Positions 18,295 to 26,794 of a stretch of 64,000 nt of DNA are shown here, one piece after another. The DNA comes from Streptomyces toyocaensis (GTDB lineage Bacteria > Actinomycetota > Actinomycetes > Streptomycetales > Streptomycetaceae): positions 203,577 to 267,576 of the forward strand of contig NZ_JFCB01000004.1 in assembly GCF_000725125.1 (NCBI RefSeq), in the 5' to 3' direction. How positions within the stretch are numbered: position 1 is the first letter of the stretch; every line of letters starts with the position of its first letter. A program made the position numbers and the translations under genes. Below the pieces are notes generated by a model that was given only the letters and a program-made list of their open reading frames with translations, searched no databases and was not told the origin of the DNA.

Positions 18295-18392
18295 CAAAAC
18301 TAGTCAACTGTCGTTCTGCATCGTTGGTCCGGCAGGAAGATAGGCCCCGAAACCCTGCTGGGCAACAGGCAGAGCGGAAATGAACATGGTTT

Positions 18393-18406
18393 AGCGACCG
18401 GTTTAG
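18393..18406. promoter_or_regulatory. Probable LacI-type operator 4 (ACCGGTNNAG)
   Basis: AGCGACCGGTTTAG lies between the manA remnant and the mannanase. The right half TTTAG matches operators 2 and 3. A TTGACA at 18458-18463 downstream may be the -35 box of the mannanase promoter. Confidence 0.45.
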
Positions 18407-18577
18407 TCAAACGGCCTCGCGAGTCGCCCCTCGGCATCAAGAGTGTTGTCCCTTCTATTGACATGACCGAAACATTGAGTGGTCTCATAGGGAACGGCGG
18501 CCCCTTCCCGGTCCGTGCCGCGGAGCCGGTGCCGCCGTCACCCCGTCAACCGCCGTACCGGCTCGGATTCCCGCTCG

Positions 18578-18589
18578 GACAACGTTGTC
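18578..18589. promoter_or_regulatory. Palindromic operator GACAACGTTGTC, copy 2
   Basis: Identical to the palindrome at 17862-17873. It lies 62 bases before the mannanase start, downstream of the TTGACA at 18458, in a position to act as a repressor site. Confidence 0.5.
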
Positions 18590-18651
18590 GAGTAGCCCTG
18601 GAAGGCGCCAGACGGAAGGTGTCGTCGTGTCCCCACCACTTGAGGAGCAAC

Positions 18652-19947
18652 ATGGCAAAGCAACCCAGACGTCTGCTGCGCACCGTCGCGGGCACGGCGT
18701 TCGCCGCCGCTCTCGGCCTGCTGGCCTCGGTCCTGGGCCCCTCCGTCGGTGACGCCGAGGCCGCCCCCGCCGGCATCCGGGTCCACAACGGACGTGTGCA
18801 CGAGGCCAACGGCAACGAGTTCGTGATGCGCGGTGCCAACCACGCCTACGCCTGGTACCCGCAACAGACCACCTCCATCGCCGACATCGCGGCCAAGGGC
18901 GCCAACACCGTCCGCGTCGTCCTCGGCAGCGGCGACCGCTGGACCGAGACGAGTGCGTCCCAGGTCTCCACGATCATCGGCCAGTGCAAGGCGAACAAGG
19001 TCATCTGTGTCCTGGAGGTCCACGACACCACCGGTTACGGCGAGGACGGCGCCGCGGCGACCCTGGACCAGGCGGCGGACTACTGGATCGGTGTGAAGAG
19101 CGCGCTGGAGGGCCAGGAGGACTACGTCGTCGTCAACATCGGCAACGAGCCCTTCGGCAACAGCAACTACGCCGCCTGGACCGACGCCACCAAGAGCGCG
19201 ATCGGCAAGCTCCGCAACGCCGGCCTCCGGCACGCCCTGATGGTCGACGCCCCCAACTGGGGCCAGGACTGGTCGCACACCATGCGGAACAACGCCGCCT
19301 CGGTCTTCGCCTCCGACCCCGACCGCAACACCATCTTCTCGATCCACATGTACGGCGTCTACGACACCGCCGCCGAGGTCCAGGACTACCTGAACCACTT
19401 CGTCAACAACGGACTGCCCCTCGTCGTGGGCGAGTTCGGTGACCAGCACAGTGACGGCAACCCGGACGAGGACGCCATCATGGCGACTGCCCAGTCCCTG
19501 CGGATCGGCTACCTGGGCTGGTCCTGGAGCGGCAACGGAAGCGGTGTCGAGTACCTCGACATGGTCAACGGCTTCGACCCCGGCTCCCTCACCAACTGGG
19601 GCAACCGCTTCTTCAACGGAAGCAACGGCATCGCGGCCACCTCGAAGCGGGCCACCGTCTACGGATCCGGCGACGGCGGCGGCGACGGCGGTACGGCCCC
19701 GAACGGCTATCCGTACTGTGTGAACGGCGGTTCCTCGGATCCGGACGGTGACGGCTGGGGCTGGGAGAACAACCAATCCTGTGTCGTCCGCGGCAGCTCG
19801 GCGGACACGGGATCCAGTGGCGGTGGTACGGCCCCGAACGGCTATCCGTACTGTGTGAACGGCGGTTCCTCGGATCCGGACGGTGACGGCTGGGGCTGGG
19901 AGAACAACCAATCCTGTGTCGTCCGCGGCAGCTCCGCCGACCACTGA
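18652..19947 (+). CDS. Secreted GH5 endo-beta-mannanase with two CBM10 modules
   Basis: A 431-residue extracellular enzyme. A twin-Arg-containing signal peptide (RRLLRT then a long hydrophobic stretch) ends near residue 38. The catalytic domain is GH5, most like subfamily 8 bacterial mannanases (GIRVHNGRVHEANGNEFVMR, VRVVLGSG). The acid/base is Glu166 in NIGNEPFG and the nucleophile Glu261 in VVGEFGD. After a Gly/Asp linker come two CBM10-type cellulose-binding modules (NGYPYCVNGGSSDPDGDGWG, ending NNQSC), whose 110-base coding units are identical. ATG 18652 follows GAGGAG by 3 bases. It would cut mannan outside the cell to feed the nearby ABC importer. Cellulase activity cannot be excluded, but the mannosidase nearby favours mannan. 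Confidence 0.9.
   Translation: MAKQPRRLLRTVAGTAFAAALGLLASVLGPSVGDAEAAPAGIRVHNGRVHEANGNEFVMRGANHAYAWYPQQTTSIADIAAKGANTVRVVLGSGDRWTETSASQVSTIIGQCKANKVICVLEVHDTTGYGEDGAAATLDQAADYWIGVKSALEGQEDYVVVNIGNEPFGNSNYAAWTDATKSAIGKLRNAGLRHALMVDAPNWGQDWSHTMRNNAASVFASDPDRNTIFSIHMYGVYDTAAEVQDYLNHFVNNGLPLVVGEFGDQHSDGNPDEDAIMATAQSLRIGYLGWSWSGNGSGVEYLDMVNGFDPGSLTNWGNRFFNGSNGIAATSKRATVYGSGDGGGDGGTAPNGYPYCVNGGSSDPDGDGWGWENNQSCVVRGSSADTGSSGGGTAPNGYPYCVNGGSSDPDGDGWGWENNQSCVVRGSSADH
19690..19934 (+). repeat. Perfect 110-base tandem duplication encoding the two CBM10 modules
   Basis: Bases 19690-19799 and 19825-19934 are identical over 110 bases, with a 135-base period and a 25-base spacer that encodes a Thr/Gly/Ser linker. 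The identity covers synonymous positions, so the duplication is recent or kept uniform by gene conversion. Confidence 0.9.
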
Positions 19948-19954
19948 GGCCGGA

Positions 19955-19990
19955 CGCGGCACCGGCTTCGCTCCGAGGGCCGGTGCCGCG
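19955..19990 (+). terminator. Strong hairpin terminator after the mannanase
   Basis: CGCGGCACCGGC, a 12-base loop, then GCCGGTGCCGCG: a perfect 12-base stem starting 7 bases after the stop codon. Confidence 0.85.
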
Positions 19991-20069
19991 CCCGCGGCCG
20001 CGCGCGGCCGACACCCGTCCACGGTCCACCCGGCACCACATGACGGGTGACGCCGGCGAACCGCCCCGG

Positions 20070-20834
20070 TCAGGGCCTCGGGCGCGTCAGGGTCGCGGTG
20101 AACCTGTAGCGCGAGCCGCGGTACACCGAGCGGACCCACTCCACCGGCGTCCCCGTCTCGTCGCGCGAGTGGCGGGACAGCAGCAGCATCGGCAGGCCCA
20201 CGTCCGTGCCGAGCAGTCCGGCCTCGCGCGGTGTCGCCGGGGAGGTCTCGATCGTCTCGTCGGCCTCCGCCGGCCGGACGCCGTACACCTCGGCGAGGGT
20301 GGTGTAGAGCGAGGTGTAGCGCGACAGGTTGCGGCGCAGGTGGGGGAAGCGCCGGGCGGACAGGTGGGTCGCCTCGATCGCCATCGGCTCGCCGCCGGCC
20401 AGTCGCAGCCGTTCGACGCGCAGCACCCTGTCCCCGGGTTCCGTCTCGAGCAGGGCCGCCAGTTCGGCGTCGGCGGGGACGTAGCCGATGTCCAGGACCC
20501 GCGAGGCCGGCTTGAGTCCCTGGGCCCGCATGTCCTCGGTGTACGAGGTGAGCTGGAGGGTCCGGTACACCTTCGGGCGGGCGACGAACGTCCCCTTGCC
20601 CTGGATGCGGTCGAGTCTGCCCTCTCCCACCAGCTCCTGCAGGGCCTTGCGCACCGTGGTGCGGGAGGTGCGGAACTCGACGGCGAGCAGGCGCTCGGCG
20701 GGCATCGGGGAGCCCGGTGCGCGCTCGTCGGTCATCTGCAGTAACCGCTGCTTGATGCGGTAGTACTTCGGGACGCGACCGGTACGGCCCGGCGCCCCCG
20801 TGTCGGCCTGGGCGCTGCTGACGTCCGTGCTCAT
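20070..20834 (-). CDS. dasR: DasR-like GntR/HutC-family regulator
   Basis: A 254-residue GntR-type repressor. The winged helix-turn-helix reads '[20 protein letters not shown]' and the effector domain contains [26 protein letters not shown] and [20 protein letters not shown]. It strongly resembles DasR, the N-acetylglucosamine regulator, which binds dre sites and is released by amino-sugar phosphates. The gene is divergent from a dasA-like operon and the gap holds three dre-like sites, as at the classical dasR-dasABC locus. Differences from the DasR sequence I remember (for example around the first helix) leave open a paralog. Codon 31 is TTA, a rare bldA-dependent codon. Start chosen at ATG 20834, giving the usual MSTDVSS beginning. 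Confidence 0.85.
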   Translation of the reverse strand: MSTDVSSAQADTGAPGRTGRVPKYYRIKQRLLQMTDERAPGSPMPAERLLAVEFRTSRTTVRKALQELVGEGRLDRIQGKGTFVARPKVYRTLQLTSYTEDMRAQGLKPASRVLDIGYVPADAELAALLETEPGDRVLRVERLRLAGGEPMAIEATHLSARRFPHLRRNLSRYTSLYTTLAEVYGVRPAEADETIETSPATPREAGLLGTDVGLPMLLLSRHSRDETGTPVEWVRSVYRGSRYRFTATLTRPRP

Positions 20835-20957
20835 GACCTGCCTTCCGGCTGCGGTGTCCGGCGCGCGGACGGCAGGGGCCGGCCGCGGTGCACGTCGGCG
20901 GACGGCCGGGTTCGGCGCCGCACGCTCGGCGATCCCGTTATAACCGTGAGTTCTCTC

Positions 20958-20973
20958 GTTGGTCTAGTCCAAC
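20958..20973. promoter_or_regulatory. dre-like DasR site 1
   Basis: GTTGGTCTAGTCCAAC closely follows the dre consensus (TGGTCTAGACCA core). It lies about 125 bases upstream of the dasR-like start, on the regulator side, and may provide autoregulation. Confidence 0.75.
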
Positions 20974-21066
20974 AGTCGACCCGCCCACCTTTGGGTGGAG
21001 TTCTGCGTCCCCGCGGAGGTGTCCGAGCCGTTATCCGGGCGTGCGTTCACGACTCTTGACAGAGCC

Positions 21067-21082
21067 ATAGGTCTAGGCCAAG
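21067..21082. promoter_or_regulatory. dre-like DasR site 2, overlapping a promoter
   Basis: ATAGGTCTAGGCCAAG lies just after a TTGACA hexamer at 21056-21061, so a bound repressor would cover the spacer and -10 region of the dasA promoter. Confidence 0.7.
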
Positions 21083-21090
21083 CTCCCCTT

Positions 21091-21106
21091 GCTGGTCTAA
21101 ACCATT
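21091..21106. promoter_or_regulatory. dre-like DasR site 3
   Basis: GCTGGTCTAAACCATT, one helical turn or so beyond site 2 and about 100 bases before the dasA-like start, fits an operator just downstream of the transcription start. Confidence 0.7.
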
Positions 21107-21205
21107 TAGAGGAAGCCGGGTCCCAGCCCGCCGAGCTGTTGCGCCGTTGTGAGGGTCACCGCCGAGGGCGTGGGTGTGCAAGGCATTCCTGAGGAGGGGT
21201 GGCGC

Positions 21206-22483
21206 GTGAAGCGCAAGCTGATAGCCGCGATCGGGGTCGCGGGCATGTTGTTCTCCGTCGCCGCGTGCGGCGGCGACGACGGTGACGGCGGCAAGAAGGC
21301 CGGCGCGGACGGTTACGCCGGCGAGACGCTCACCGTGTGGGTGATGGACGGCTCGTCGCCGGACCAGTGGCAGAAGGACCTCGCCGCCGAGTTCGAGAAG
21401 AAGACCAAGGCGAAGGTCACCTTCGAGGTCCAGCAGTGGAACGGCATCCAGCAGAAGCTGACCACCGCCCTGTCCGAGGAGAACCCGCCGGACGTCTTCG
21501 AGATCGGCAACACCCAGACCCCGGCCTACGCCAAGACCGGCGGCCTGGCCGACCTCGCCGACCTCAAGTCCGAGATCGGCGGCGAGTGGACCGAGTCGCT
21601 CAACGAGTCGTCCGTCTTCGAGGGCAAGCAGTACGCGGTGCCCTGGTACTTCGCCAACCGCGTCGTCCTCTACAACAAGAAGGTCTGGGCGGACGCCGGC
21701 CTCAAGGACACGCCGAAGACCCGCGACGAGTTCTACGACGCGCTCAAGACGATCGGTGACAAGACCGACGCCGAGCCGATCTACCTGCCCGGCCAGAACT
21801 GGTACCACTTCGTCGGCCTGGTGATCGGCGAGGGCGGCGAGCTGGTCAAGAAGGACGGCGACAAGTACGTCTCCAACCTGGACGACCCCAAGGTCGCCGC
21901 CGCCGCGGAGACCTACAAGAAGTTCCAGGCGCTGTCCAAGGCGCCCAAGGACAAGGACGAGGCCACCCCGCAGCAGGGCGAGGTCTTCGCCAAGGGCAGG
22001 ACCGGCGCGTTCATCGGCATGGGCTGGGAAGCCGGCATCGCGACGAAGGCCAACCCGAAGATCGAGAAGGAGATCGGCTACTTCACCATCCCGGGTGAGA
22101 CCGCCGACAAGCCCGAGGGCGTCTTCCTGGGCGGCTCCAACCTCGCGGTCGCCGCGGGCAGCAAGAAGCAGGAGCTCGCCAAGGAGTTCCTGAAGATCGC
22201 GCTGTCCGACCGGTTCGAGGGCCAGCTCGCCAAGCTCAACGGCGTCATCCCCAACAAGGAGTCGCTGCAGAGCAACCTCGAGGGCAACGCCCCCGCCGAG
22301 GCCGCCGCGCCGGCCGCCGCCGTCGGCGGCACCACGCCGCTGATCCCCGAGTGGGCCGCGGTCGAGAACGCGCCCAACCCGATCAAGACGTACCTGACCG
22401 CCGTGCTGAACGGCAAGTCCCCGGCCGACGCCGCGAAGCAGGTCGAGGGCGAGTTCAACAAGCGCCTGGCGCAGCAGCAGTAG
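21206..22483 (+). CDS. dasA: DasA-like chito-oligosaccharide-binding lipoprotein
   Basis: A 425-residue extracellular binding protein. The lipoprotein signal (KRKLIAAIGVAG) ends in lipobox SVAAC with Cys21. The sequence is very like DasA, the chitobiose-binding protein of Streptomyces: ETLTVWVMDGSSPD, ENPPDVFEIGNTQTPAYAKT and LPGQNWYHFVGLV are distinctive. GTG 21206 was chosen because GAGGAGG lies 8 bases upstream and the signal peptide starts there; an ATG at 21149 would add a nonsensical leader. It begins the das operon, is preceded by dre-like sites, and is followed by a hairpin that probably keeps its level above that of the permeases. Confidence 0.92.
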   Translation: MKRKLIAAIGVAGMLFSVAACGGDDGDGGKKAGADGYAGETLTVWVMDGSSPDQWQKDLAAEFEKKTKAKVTFEVQQWNGIQQKLTTALSEENPPDVFEIGNTQTPAYAKTGGLADLADLKSEIGGEWTESLNESSVFEGKQYAVPWYFANRVVLYNKKVWADAGLKDTPKTRDEFYDALKTIGDKTDAEPIYLPGQNWYHFVGLVIGEGGELVKKDGDKYVSNLDDPKVAAAAETYKKFQALSKAPKDKDEATPQQGEVFAKGRTGAFIGMGWEAGIATKANPKIEKEIGYFTIPGETADKPEGVFLGGSNLAVAAGSKKQELAKEFLKIALSDRFEGQLAKLNGVIPNKESLQSNLEGNAPAEAAAPAAAVGGTTPLIPEWAAVENAPNPIKTYLTAVLNGKSPADAAKQVEGEFNKRLAQQQ

Positions 22484-22505
22484 TAGCGCACGCGCTCCGA
22501 CCGGA

Positions 22506-22533
22506 GCGGGGGCCGACCGACGACGGCCCCCGC
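22506..22533 (+). terminator. Intercistronic hairpin (attenuator or mRNA stabiliser)
   Basis: GCGGGGGCC, 10-base loop, GGCCCCCGC between the binding-protein and permease genes. Such stems commonly make the binding protein more abundant than its membrane partners. Confidence 0.65.
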
Positions 22534-22569
22534 CCCGCGTTGAGCACGCCGAGAAGAGAGATCGCGAGC

Positions 22570-23556
22570 ATGACCGTGCAGACCGAACGGCCGCCCTCCG
22601 GCCCGGCGGACGTCCGCAGGACGGACGACGGGGGATCCGGCGGGCCCACACCGCGAGCCGCGTCACGCGCCGGCGCGCTCGCCCCGTACCTGTTGCTGCT
22701 GCCCGCCTGCGCGGCCACCGTGCTGCTGCTCGGCTGGCCGCTGCTGAAGGACGTGCTGCTGTCGTTCCAGAACCTCAACATGGCGCAGCTGATCCAGCAC
22801 GTCACCGAGTGGAACGGCGTCGACAACTACAAGGAGGTCCTCACCGGCGAGGACTTCTGGCGGGTCACCCTCCGCTCCATCCTGTTCACGGCGGTGAACG
22901 TCGCCCTGACCATGGTCCTCGGCGCGCTGACCGGGCTGCTGCTCGCCCGCCTCGGCAAGCGCATGCGGCTCACCCTGCTGATCGGCCTGGTGCTGGCCTG
23001 GGCCATGCCCGTGGTGGCCGCCACCACCGTCTACCAGTGGCTGTTCGCCCAGCGCTTCGGCGTCGTCAACTGGGTCCTGGACAAGCTCGGCTGGCACTCC
23101 ATGGCCGACTACAGCTGGACCAGCAGCCAGATGTCGACGTTCTTCGTCGTCACCCTGCTGATCGTCTGGATGTCCATCCCGTTCGTCGCGATCAACCTCT
23201 ACGCGGCGACCACCACCATCCCCGGCGAACTGTACGAGGCCGCCTCCCTCGACGGCGCCGGCGCCTGGCGGAGCTTCACCACGGTCACCCTGCCGGTCCT
23301 GCGGCCGTTCCTGTACGCCACGACGTTCCTGGAGATCATCTGGATCTTCAAGGCGTTCGTCCAGGTCTTCACCTTCAACGGCGGCGGCCCCGACCGGCTC
23401 ACCGAGATCCTGCCCGTCTACGCCTACATCGAGGGCGTCGGCAACCAGCACTACGGCATGGGCGCGGCGATCGCCGTACTGACCGTCCTGATCATGCTCG
23501 GCCTGACCGCCTACTACCTCAGGATCGTGCTCAAGCAAGAGGAGGACGAGCTGTGA
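22570..23556 (+). CDS. dasB: DasB-like ABC transporter permease
   Basis: A 328-residue MalF-type permease. After a disordered 35-residue start come membrane helices beginning APYLLLLPACAATVLLLGWP and an EAA loop ELYEAASLDGAGAWRSF. It ends in a charged tail KQEEDEL. It forms the channel for the DasA substrate (chitobiose or GlcNAc oligomers) with the next gene. ATG 22570 follows GAGAAGAGAGA; the stop overlaps the next GTG by 4 bases (GTGA). No ATPase gene is linked, as expected if the general MsiK ATPase energises the transporter. Confidence 0.92.
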   Translation: MTVQTERPPSGPADVRRTDDGGSGGPTPRAASRAGALAPYLLLLPACAATVLLLGWPLLKDVLLSFQNLNMAQLIQHVTEWNGVDNYKEVLTGEDFWRVTLRSILFTAVNVALTMVLGALTGLLLARLGKRMRLTLLIGLVLAWAMPVVAATTVYQWLFAQRFGVVNWVLDKLGWHSMADYSWTSSQMSTFFVVTLLIVWMSIPFVAINLYAATTTIPGELYEAASLDGAGAWRSFTTVTLPVLRPFLYATTFLEIIWIFKAFVQVFTFNGGGPDRLTEILPVYAYIEGVGNQHYGMGAAIAVLTVLIMLGLTAYYLRIVLKQEEDEL

Positions 23557-24383
23557 ATCGCTCGCTCTTCGGCCGCCTGTGGCCCAACGTCACGGCCGCC
23601 GTCCTGTTCGTCGTCTTCGTCTTCCCCGTGTACTGGATGTTCGCCACGGCGTTCAAACCGACCGGCGACATCATCTCGGAGACCCCCGTCTGGTTCCCGA
23701 CCGAGGTCACGTTCGAGCACTTCGGGACGGCGACCGACGCCGACCACTTCTGGACGTACGTCCGCAACTCGCTGACCGTCACCGTCCTGGCGGTCGTCTT
23801 CTCCCTGATCATCGCGCTGGCCGGCTCCTTCGCCCTGGCCCGCATGCGGTTCAGGGGCCGGCGCGGCTTCGTCATCGGCTTCATGCTCGCCCAGATGGCG
23901 CCGTGGGAGGTGATGGTCATCGCGATCTACATGATCGTGCGGGACGCCTCGATGCTGAACAGCCTGGTGCCCCTCACGGCCTTCTACATGATGATGATCC
24001 TGCCCTTCACCGTCCTGACGCTGCGCGGCTTCGTCGCCGCCGTGCCGAAGGAGCTGGAGGAGTCGGCGATGGTCGACGGCTGCACCCGCGCCCAGGCGTT
24101 CCGCCGGGTCATCCTGCCGCTGCTCGCGCCGGGCCTGATGTCCACCTCGATGTTCGGCTTCATCACCGCCTGGAACGAGTTCCCGCTCGTCCTGGTGCTC
24201 AACAAGGACGCCGGGGCGCAGACCCTGCCCCTGTGGCTCTCCAGCTTCCAGACCCAGTTCGGCAACGACTGGGGCGCGACCATGGCCGCCTCGTCCCTGT
24301 TCGCCGTCCCCATCCTGATCCTCTTCGTCTTCCTGCAGCGCAGGGCCGTCAGCGGCCTCACCGCGGGCGCCGTGAAGGGATAA
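23553..24383 (+). CDS. dasC: DasC-like ABC transporter permease
   Basis: A 276-residue MalG-type permease, GTG start overlapping the previous stop. The first helix is AVLFVVFVFPVYWMFATAFK, and the EAA loop is ELEESAMVDGCTRAQAFRRV near residue 170. With the DasB-like partner it imports chito-oligosaccharides captured by the DasA-like lipoprotein. The GH3 gene follows after 9 bases, so transport and cytoplasmic cleavage are in one operon. Confidence 0.92.
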   Translation: MNRSLFGRLWPNVTAAVLFVVFVFPVYWMFATAFKPTGDIISETPVWFPTEVTFEHFGTATDADHFWTYVRNSLTVTVLAVVFSLIIALAGSFALARMRFRGRRGFVIGFMLAQMAPWEVMVIAIYMIVRDASMLNSLVPLTAFYMMMILPFTVLTLRGFVAAVPKELEESAMVDGCTRAQAFRRVILPLLAPGLMSTSMFGFITAWNEFPLVLVLNKDAGAQTLPLWLSSFQTQFGNDWGATMAASSLFAVPILILFVFLQRRAVSGLTAGAVKG

Positions 24384-24392
24384 CGCGACCCG

Positions 24393-25883
24393 ATGACGAC
24401 ATTCACCACCGGCACCGACACCCTCACCAGGGACGCGCTCGCCGTGCTGCAACCCGGCTTCGACGGCACCACCGCGCCCGACTGGGTGCGCCGCCGGGTG
24501 AGCGAGGGCCTCGCCTCCGTCGGCCTCTTCGGCCGCAACGTCACCGCCCCCGAGCAGGTCGCCGCTCTCACCGCGCAGCTGCGGTCGGAGCGGGACGACC
24601 TGCTGGTGGCCATCGACGAGGAGAGCGGCGACGTCACCCGCCTTGAGGTCCGCACCGGTTCCTCCTTCCCCGGCGGCCTGGCCCTCGGCGCCGTCGACGA
24701 CACCGGCCTGACCCGGGACGTCGCCCGCGAACTGGGCCGCAGGCTCGCCGAGTGCGGGATCAACTTCAACTGGGCCCCCTCGGCCGACGTCAACGCCAAC
24801 CCCGACAACCCGGTGATCGGCGTGCGCTCCTTCGGGCGGGACGCCGGCCTGGTGGCCCGGCACACCGCCGCCTACGTCGAGGGCCTGCAGTCCACCGGCG
24901 TCGCCGCCTGCACCAAGCACTTCCCCGGCCACGGCGACACCAGCGTCGACTCCCACCTCGCGCTCCCGCACATCGACCTCGACGCCACGACGCTGCACGA
25001 GCGTGAGCTCCAGCCGTTCCGCGCGGCGATCGCGGCCGGCACCCGCGCCGTCATGACCGCGCACATCCGGGTGCCGGTCCTCGACCCGGACCACCCGGCC
25101 ACGCTCTCCCGGCGCATCCTCACCGACCTGCTGCGCGGCGAGCTCGGCTACGAGGGCCTGATCGTCACCGACGGCATGGAGATGCGCGCCATCTCCGGCA
25201 CGTACGGACTGCAGCAGGGGGTCGTCCTCGCCATCGCCGCCGGCGCCGACGCGATCTGCGTGGGCGGCGGGCTGTGCGACGAGGGCACGGTGCAGAGCCT
25301 CCAGGACGCGCTGGTGGGCGCCGTGCGCTCCGGCGCACTGCCGGAGGAGCGGCTCGCCGACGCCGCCGCCCGGGTCCGCGCGCTGGCCGAATGGACCGCG
25401 GGCGTACGGCGCTCCCCGGCCGCGACGGCCGCCCCCGAGCCGGAGATAGGCCTCACGGCGGCCCGCCGCGCGGTGACCGTCACCCGCGCCGGTACCGCCG
25501 CGCCGGTCACCGGACCGCTCTACGTGGCCACCTTCAACCCGGTTCCGAACATCGCCGTGGGCGACGAGACCCCGTGGGGCGTGGGCGCGGAGCTGGAGCG
25601 GCTGCTGCCGGGCACGGCCACCGGCAGCTTCACGGGCCCCGGGGCCGGTGACCGGGCGCTGGAGGCGGCGGCCGGGCGGCGCGTGGTCGCCGTGGTCCGC
25701 GACGAGCACCGGCACCCGTGGATGCGCACGGCCGTGGACACCCTGCTCGCCGCCGATCCGGACACCGTTGTCGTGGAGATGGGCGTACCGCAGTCCGCGC
25801 CGCGCGGTGCCCTGCACATCGTCACCCACGGCGCGGCACGCGTGTGCGGCGTGGCGGCCGCGGAGGCGGTCGTCGCGGGCTGA
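24393..25883 (+). CDS. dasD: GH3 beta-N-acetylglucosaminidase (DasD-like)
   Basis: A 496-residue cytoplasmic glycoside hydrolase family 3 enzyme, NagZ class. The GH3 beta-N-acetylhexosaminidase motif KHFPGHGDTSVDSHLALPHI begins at residue 175 and contains the His that serves as acid/base in this class. The nucleophile is Asp260 in LIVTDGMEM. The protein extends beyond the barrel with a C-terminal alpha/beta domain (residues about 350-496), as in longer NagZ-like enzymes. It lies 9 bases after the permease gene and should hydrolyse imported chitobiose to GlcNAc. Length and order match the dasABC-dasD arrangement known from Streptomyces. Confidence 0.88.
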   Translation: MTTFTTGTDTLTRDALAVLQPGFDGTTAPDWVRRRVSEGLASVGLFGRNVTAPEQVAALTAQLRSERDDLLVAIDEESGDVTRLEVRTGSSFPGGLALGAVDDTGLTRDVARELGRRLAECGINFNWAPSADVNANPDNPVIGVRSFGRDAGLVARHTAAYVEGLQSTGVAACTKHFPGHGDTSVDSHLALPHIDLDATTLHERELQPFRAAIAAGTRAVMTAHIRVPVLDPDHPATLSRRILTDLLRGELGYEGLIVTDGMEMRAISGTYGLQQGVVLAIAAGADAICVGGGLCDEGTVQSLQDALVGAVRSGALPEERLADAAARVRALAEWTAGVRRSPAATAAPEPEIGLTAARRAVTVTRAGTAAPVTGPLYVATFNPVPNIAVGDETPWGVGAELERLLPGTATGSFTGPGAGDRALEAAAGRRVVAVVRDEHRHPWMRTAVDTLLAADPDTVVVEMGVPQSAPRGALHIVTHGAARVCGVAAAEAVVAG

Positions 25884-25905
25884 GACCCGCCGCCCGGCCC
25901 CGCGG

Positions 25906-26496
25906 TCAGGGGTGGAGCGTCTTCCCCTCGGCGAGCATGGCGACGAATTTCTCGATGCGTGCCGCCCGGGTCTGCGGCCGCTTCGCCTCCTCGATCCGGT
26001 GCAGGATCGCATAGCGGTTGCGGCTGTCGAGGGTCGCGAAGAAGTCGCGGGCGCCGGGTGCCGCGTCCAGCGCGGCCCGCAGATCGTCGGGGACGACGGC
26101 CGTCCTCGGGCTCGCGTACGCGGCCTCCCAGCGGCCGTCCGCCCGCGCCCTCTCCACCTCGCGCAGGCCGGGCGGCCGCATCCGCCCCTGCCCGATGAGG
26201 TCCAGGGCCTTCTGCCGGTTGACCGCCGACCACCGGCTGCGCGGCCGCCGGGGAGTGAAACGCTGGAGCCAGTACGTGTCGTCCAGCCCCTTCTTGTGCC
26301 CGTCGATCCAGCCGTAGCACAGCGCGGACTCCAGCGCGGTGGCGTAGTCGATCCCGGCGGCCCCGGATCCCTTCCGCGGAATCTTCACCCACACTCCGCC
26401 GGCGTCGCCGTGATGCCCCGCCAGCCACTCCTCCCAGTCCGCCTGCGTCCCGAAGGCGCGCACCGGCCCCGCCACACCGTCCGCTTCACCAGCCAT
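25906..26496 (-). CDS. YdeI/OmpD-associated family protein
   Basis: A 196-residue protein recognised by its YdeI-family pattern: an N-terminal WEEWLAGHHGDAGGVWVKI, the conserved ESALCYGWIDGHKK core, and QRFTPRRPRSRWSAVN. The family is widespread, cytoplasmic and of poorly defined function. It converges with the GH3 gene with a 22-base gap. ATG 26496 or ATG 26505 could be the start; neither has a clear ribosome-binding site, and homology supports either. It has no obvious functional tie to the das operon. Confidence 0.8.
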   Translation of the reverse strand: MAGEADGVAGPVRAFGTQADWEEWLAGHHGDAGGVWVKIPRKGSGAAGIDYATALESALCYGWIDGHKKGLDDTYWLQRFTPRRPRSRWSAVNRQKALDLIGQGRMRPPGLREVERARADGRWEAAYASPRTAVVPDDLRAALDAAPGARDFFATLDSRNRYAILHRIEEAKRPQTRAARIEKFVAMLAEGKTLHP

Positions 26497-26794
26497 GGGC
26501 CCCATGCAACCGGTCGGAGCGACCCCGGTCAACGCGCGGGCCCCGCACGGCAGTCGGGCGACGCGACGGCCGGCCCGGCCCCGGGACCGGCCGCCTTCGC
26601 CGTACGCGTCACGGCGGCGCCGGCCGACGCCTGCCGGAAGTTGCAGGCGTCCGGCGAACAGGCCGCCCGAGGTGCCGGGGACGCGCCCGCCGGGGCGTGT
26701 GCCACGATGGCGGAGCGTGTCGTTATTGGGCCGAACGGGTGACCATGAGTAAGAATTGCCCGATGCAGACAGCCAGTGCGACAGGGGACGGAGC

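Noticed and set aside
17789..18307. N-terminal extension of the ROK kinase to 18307
   Set aside because: Composition is non-coding in that frame, it covers the manA remnant, and a strong AAGGAGGA site supports GTG 17788.
22506..22533. Hairpin between dasA and dasB as a full operon terminator
   Set aside because: The permease genes lack another evident promoter in the short gap, so partial attenuation or mRNA stabilisation is more likely than full termination.
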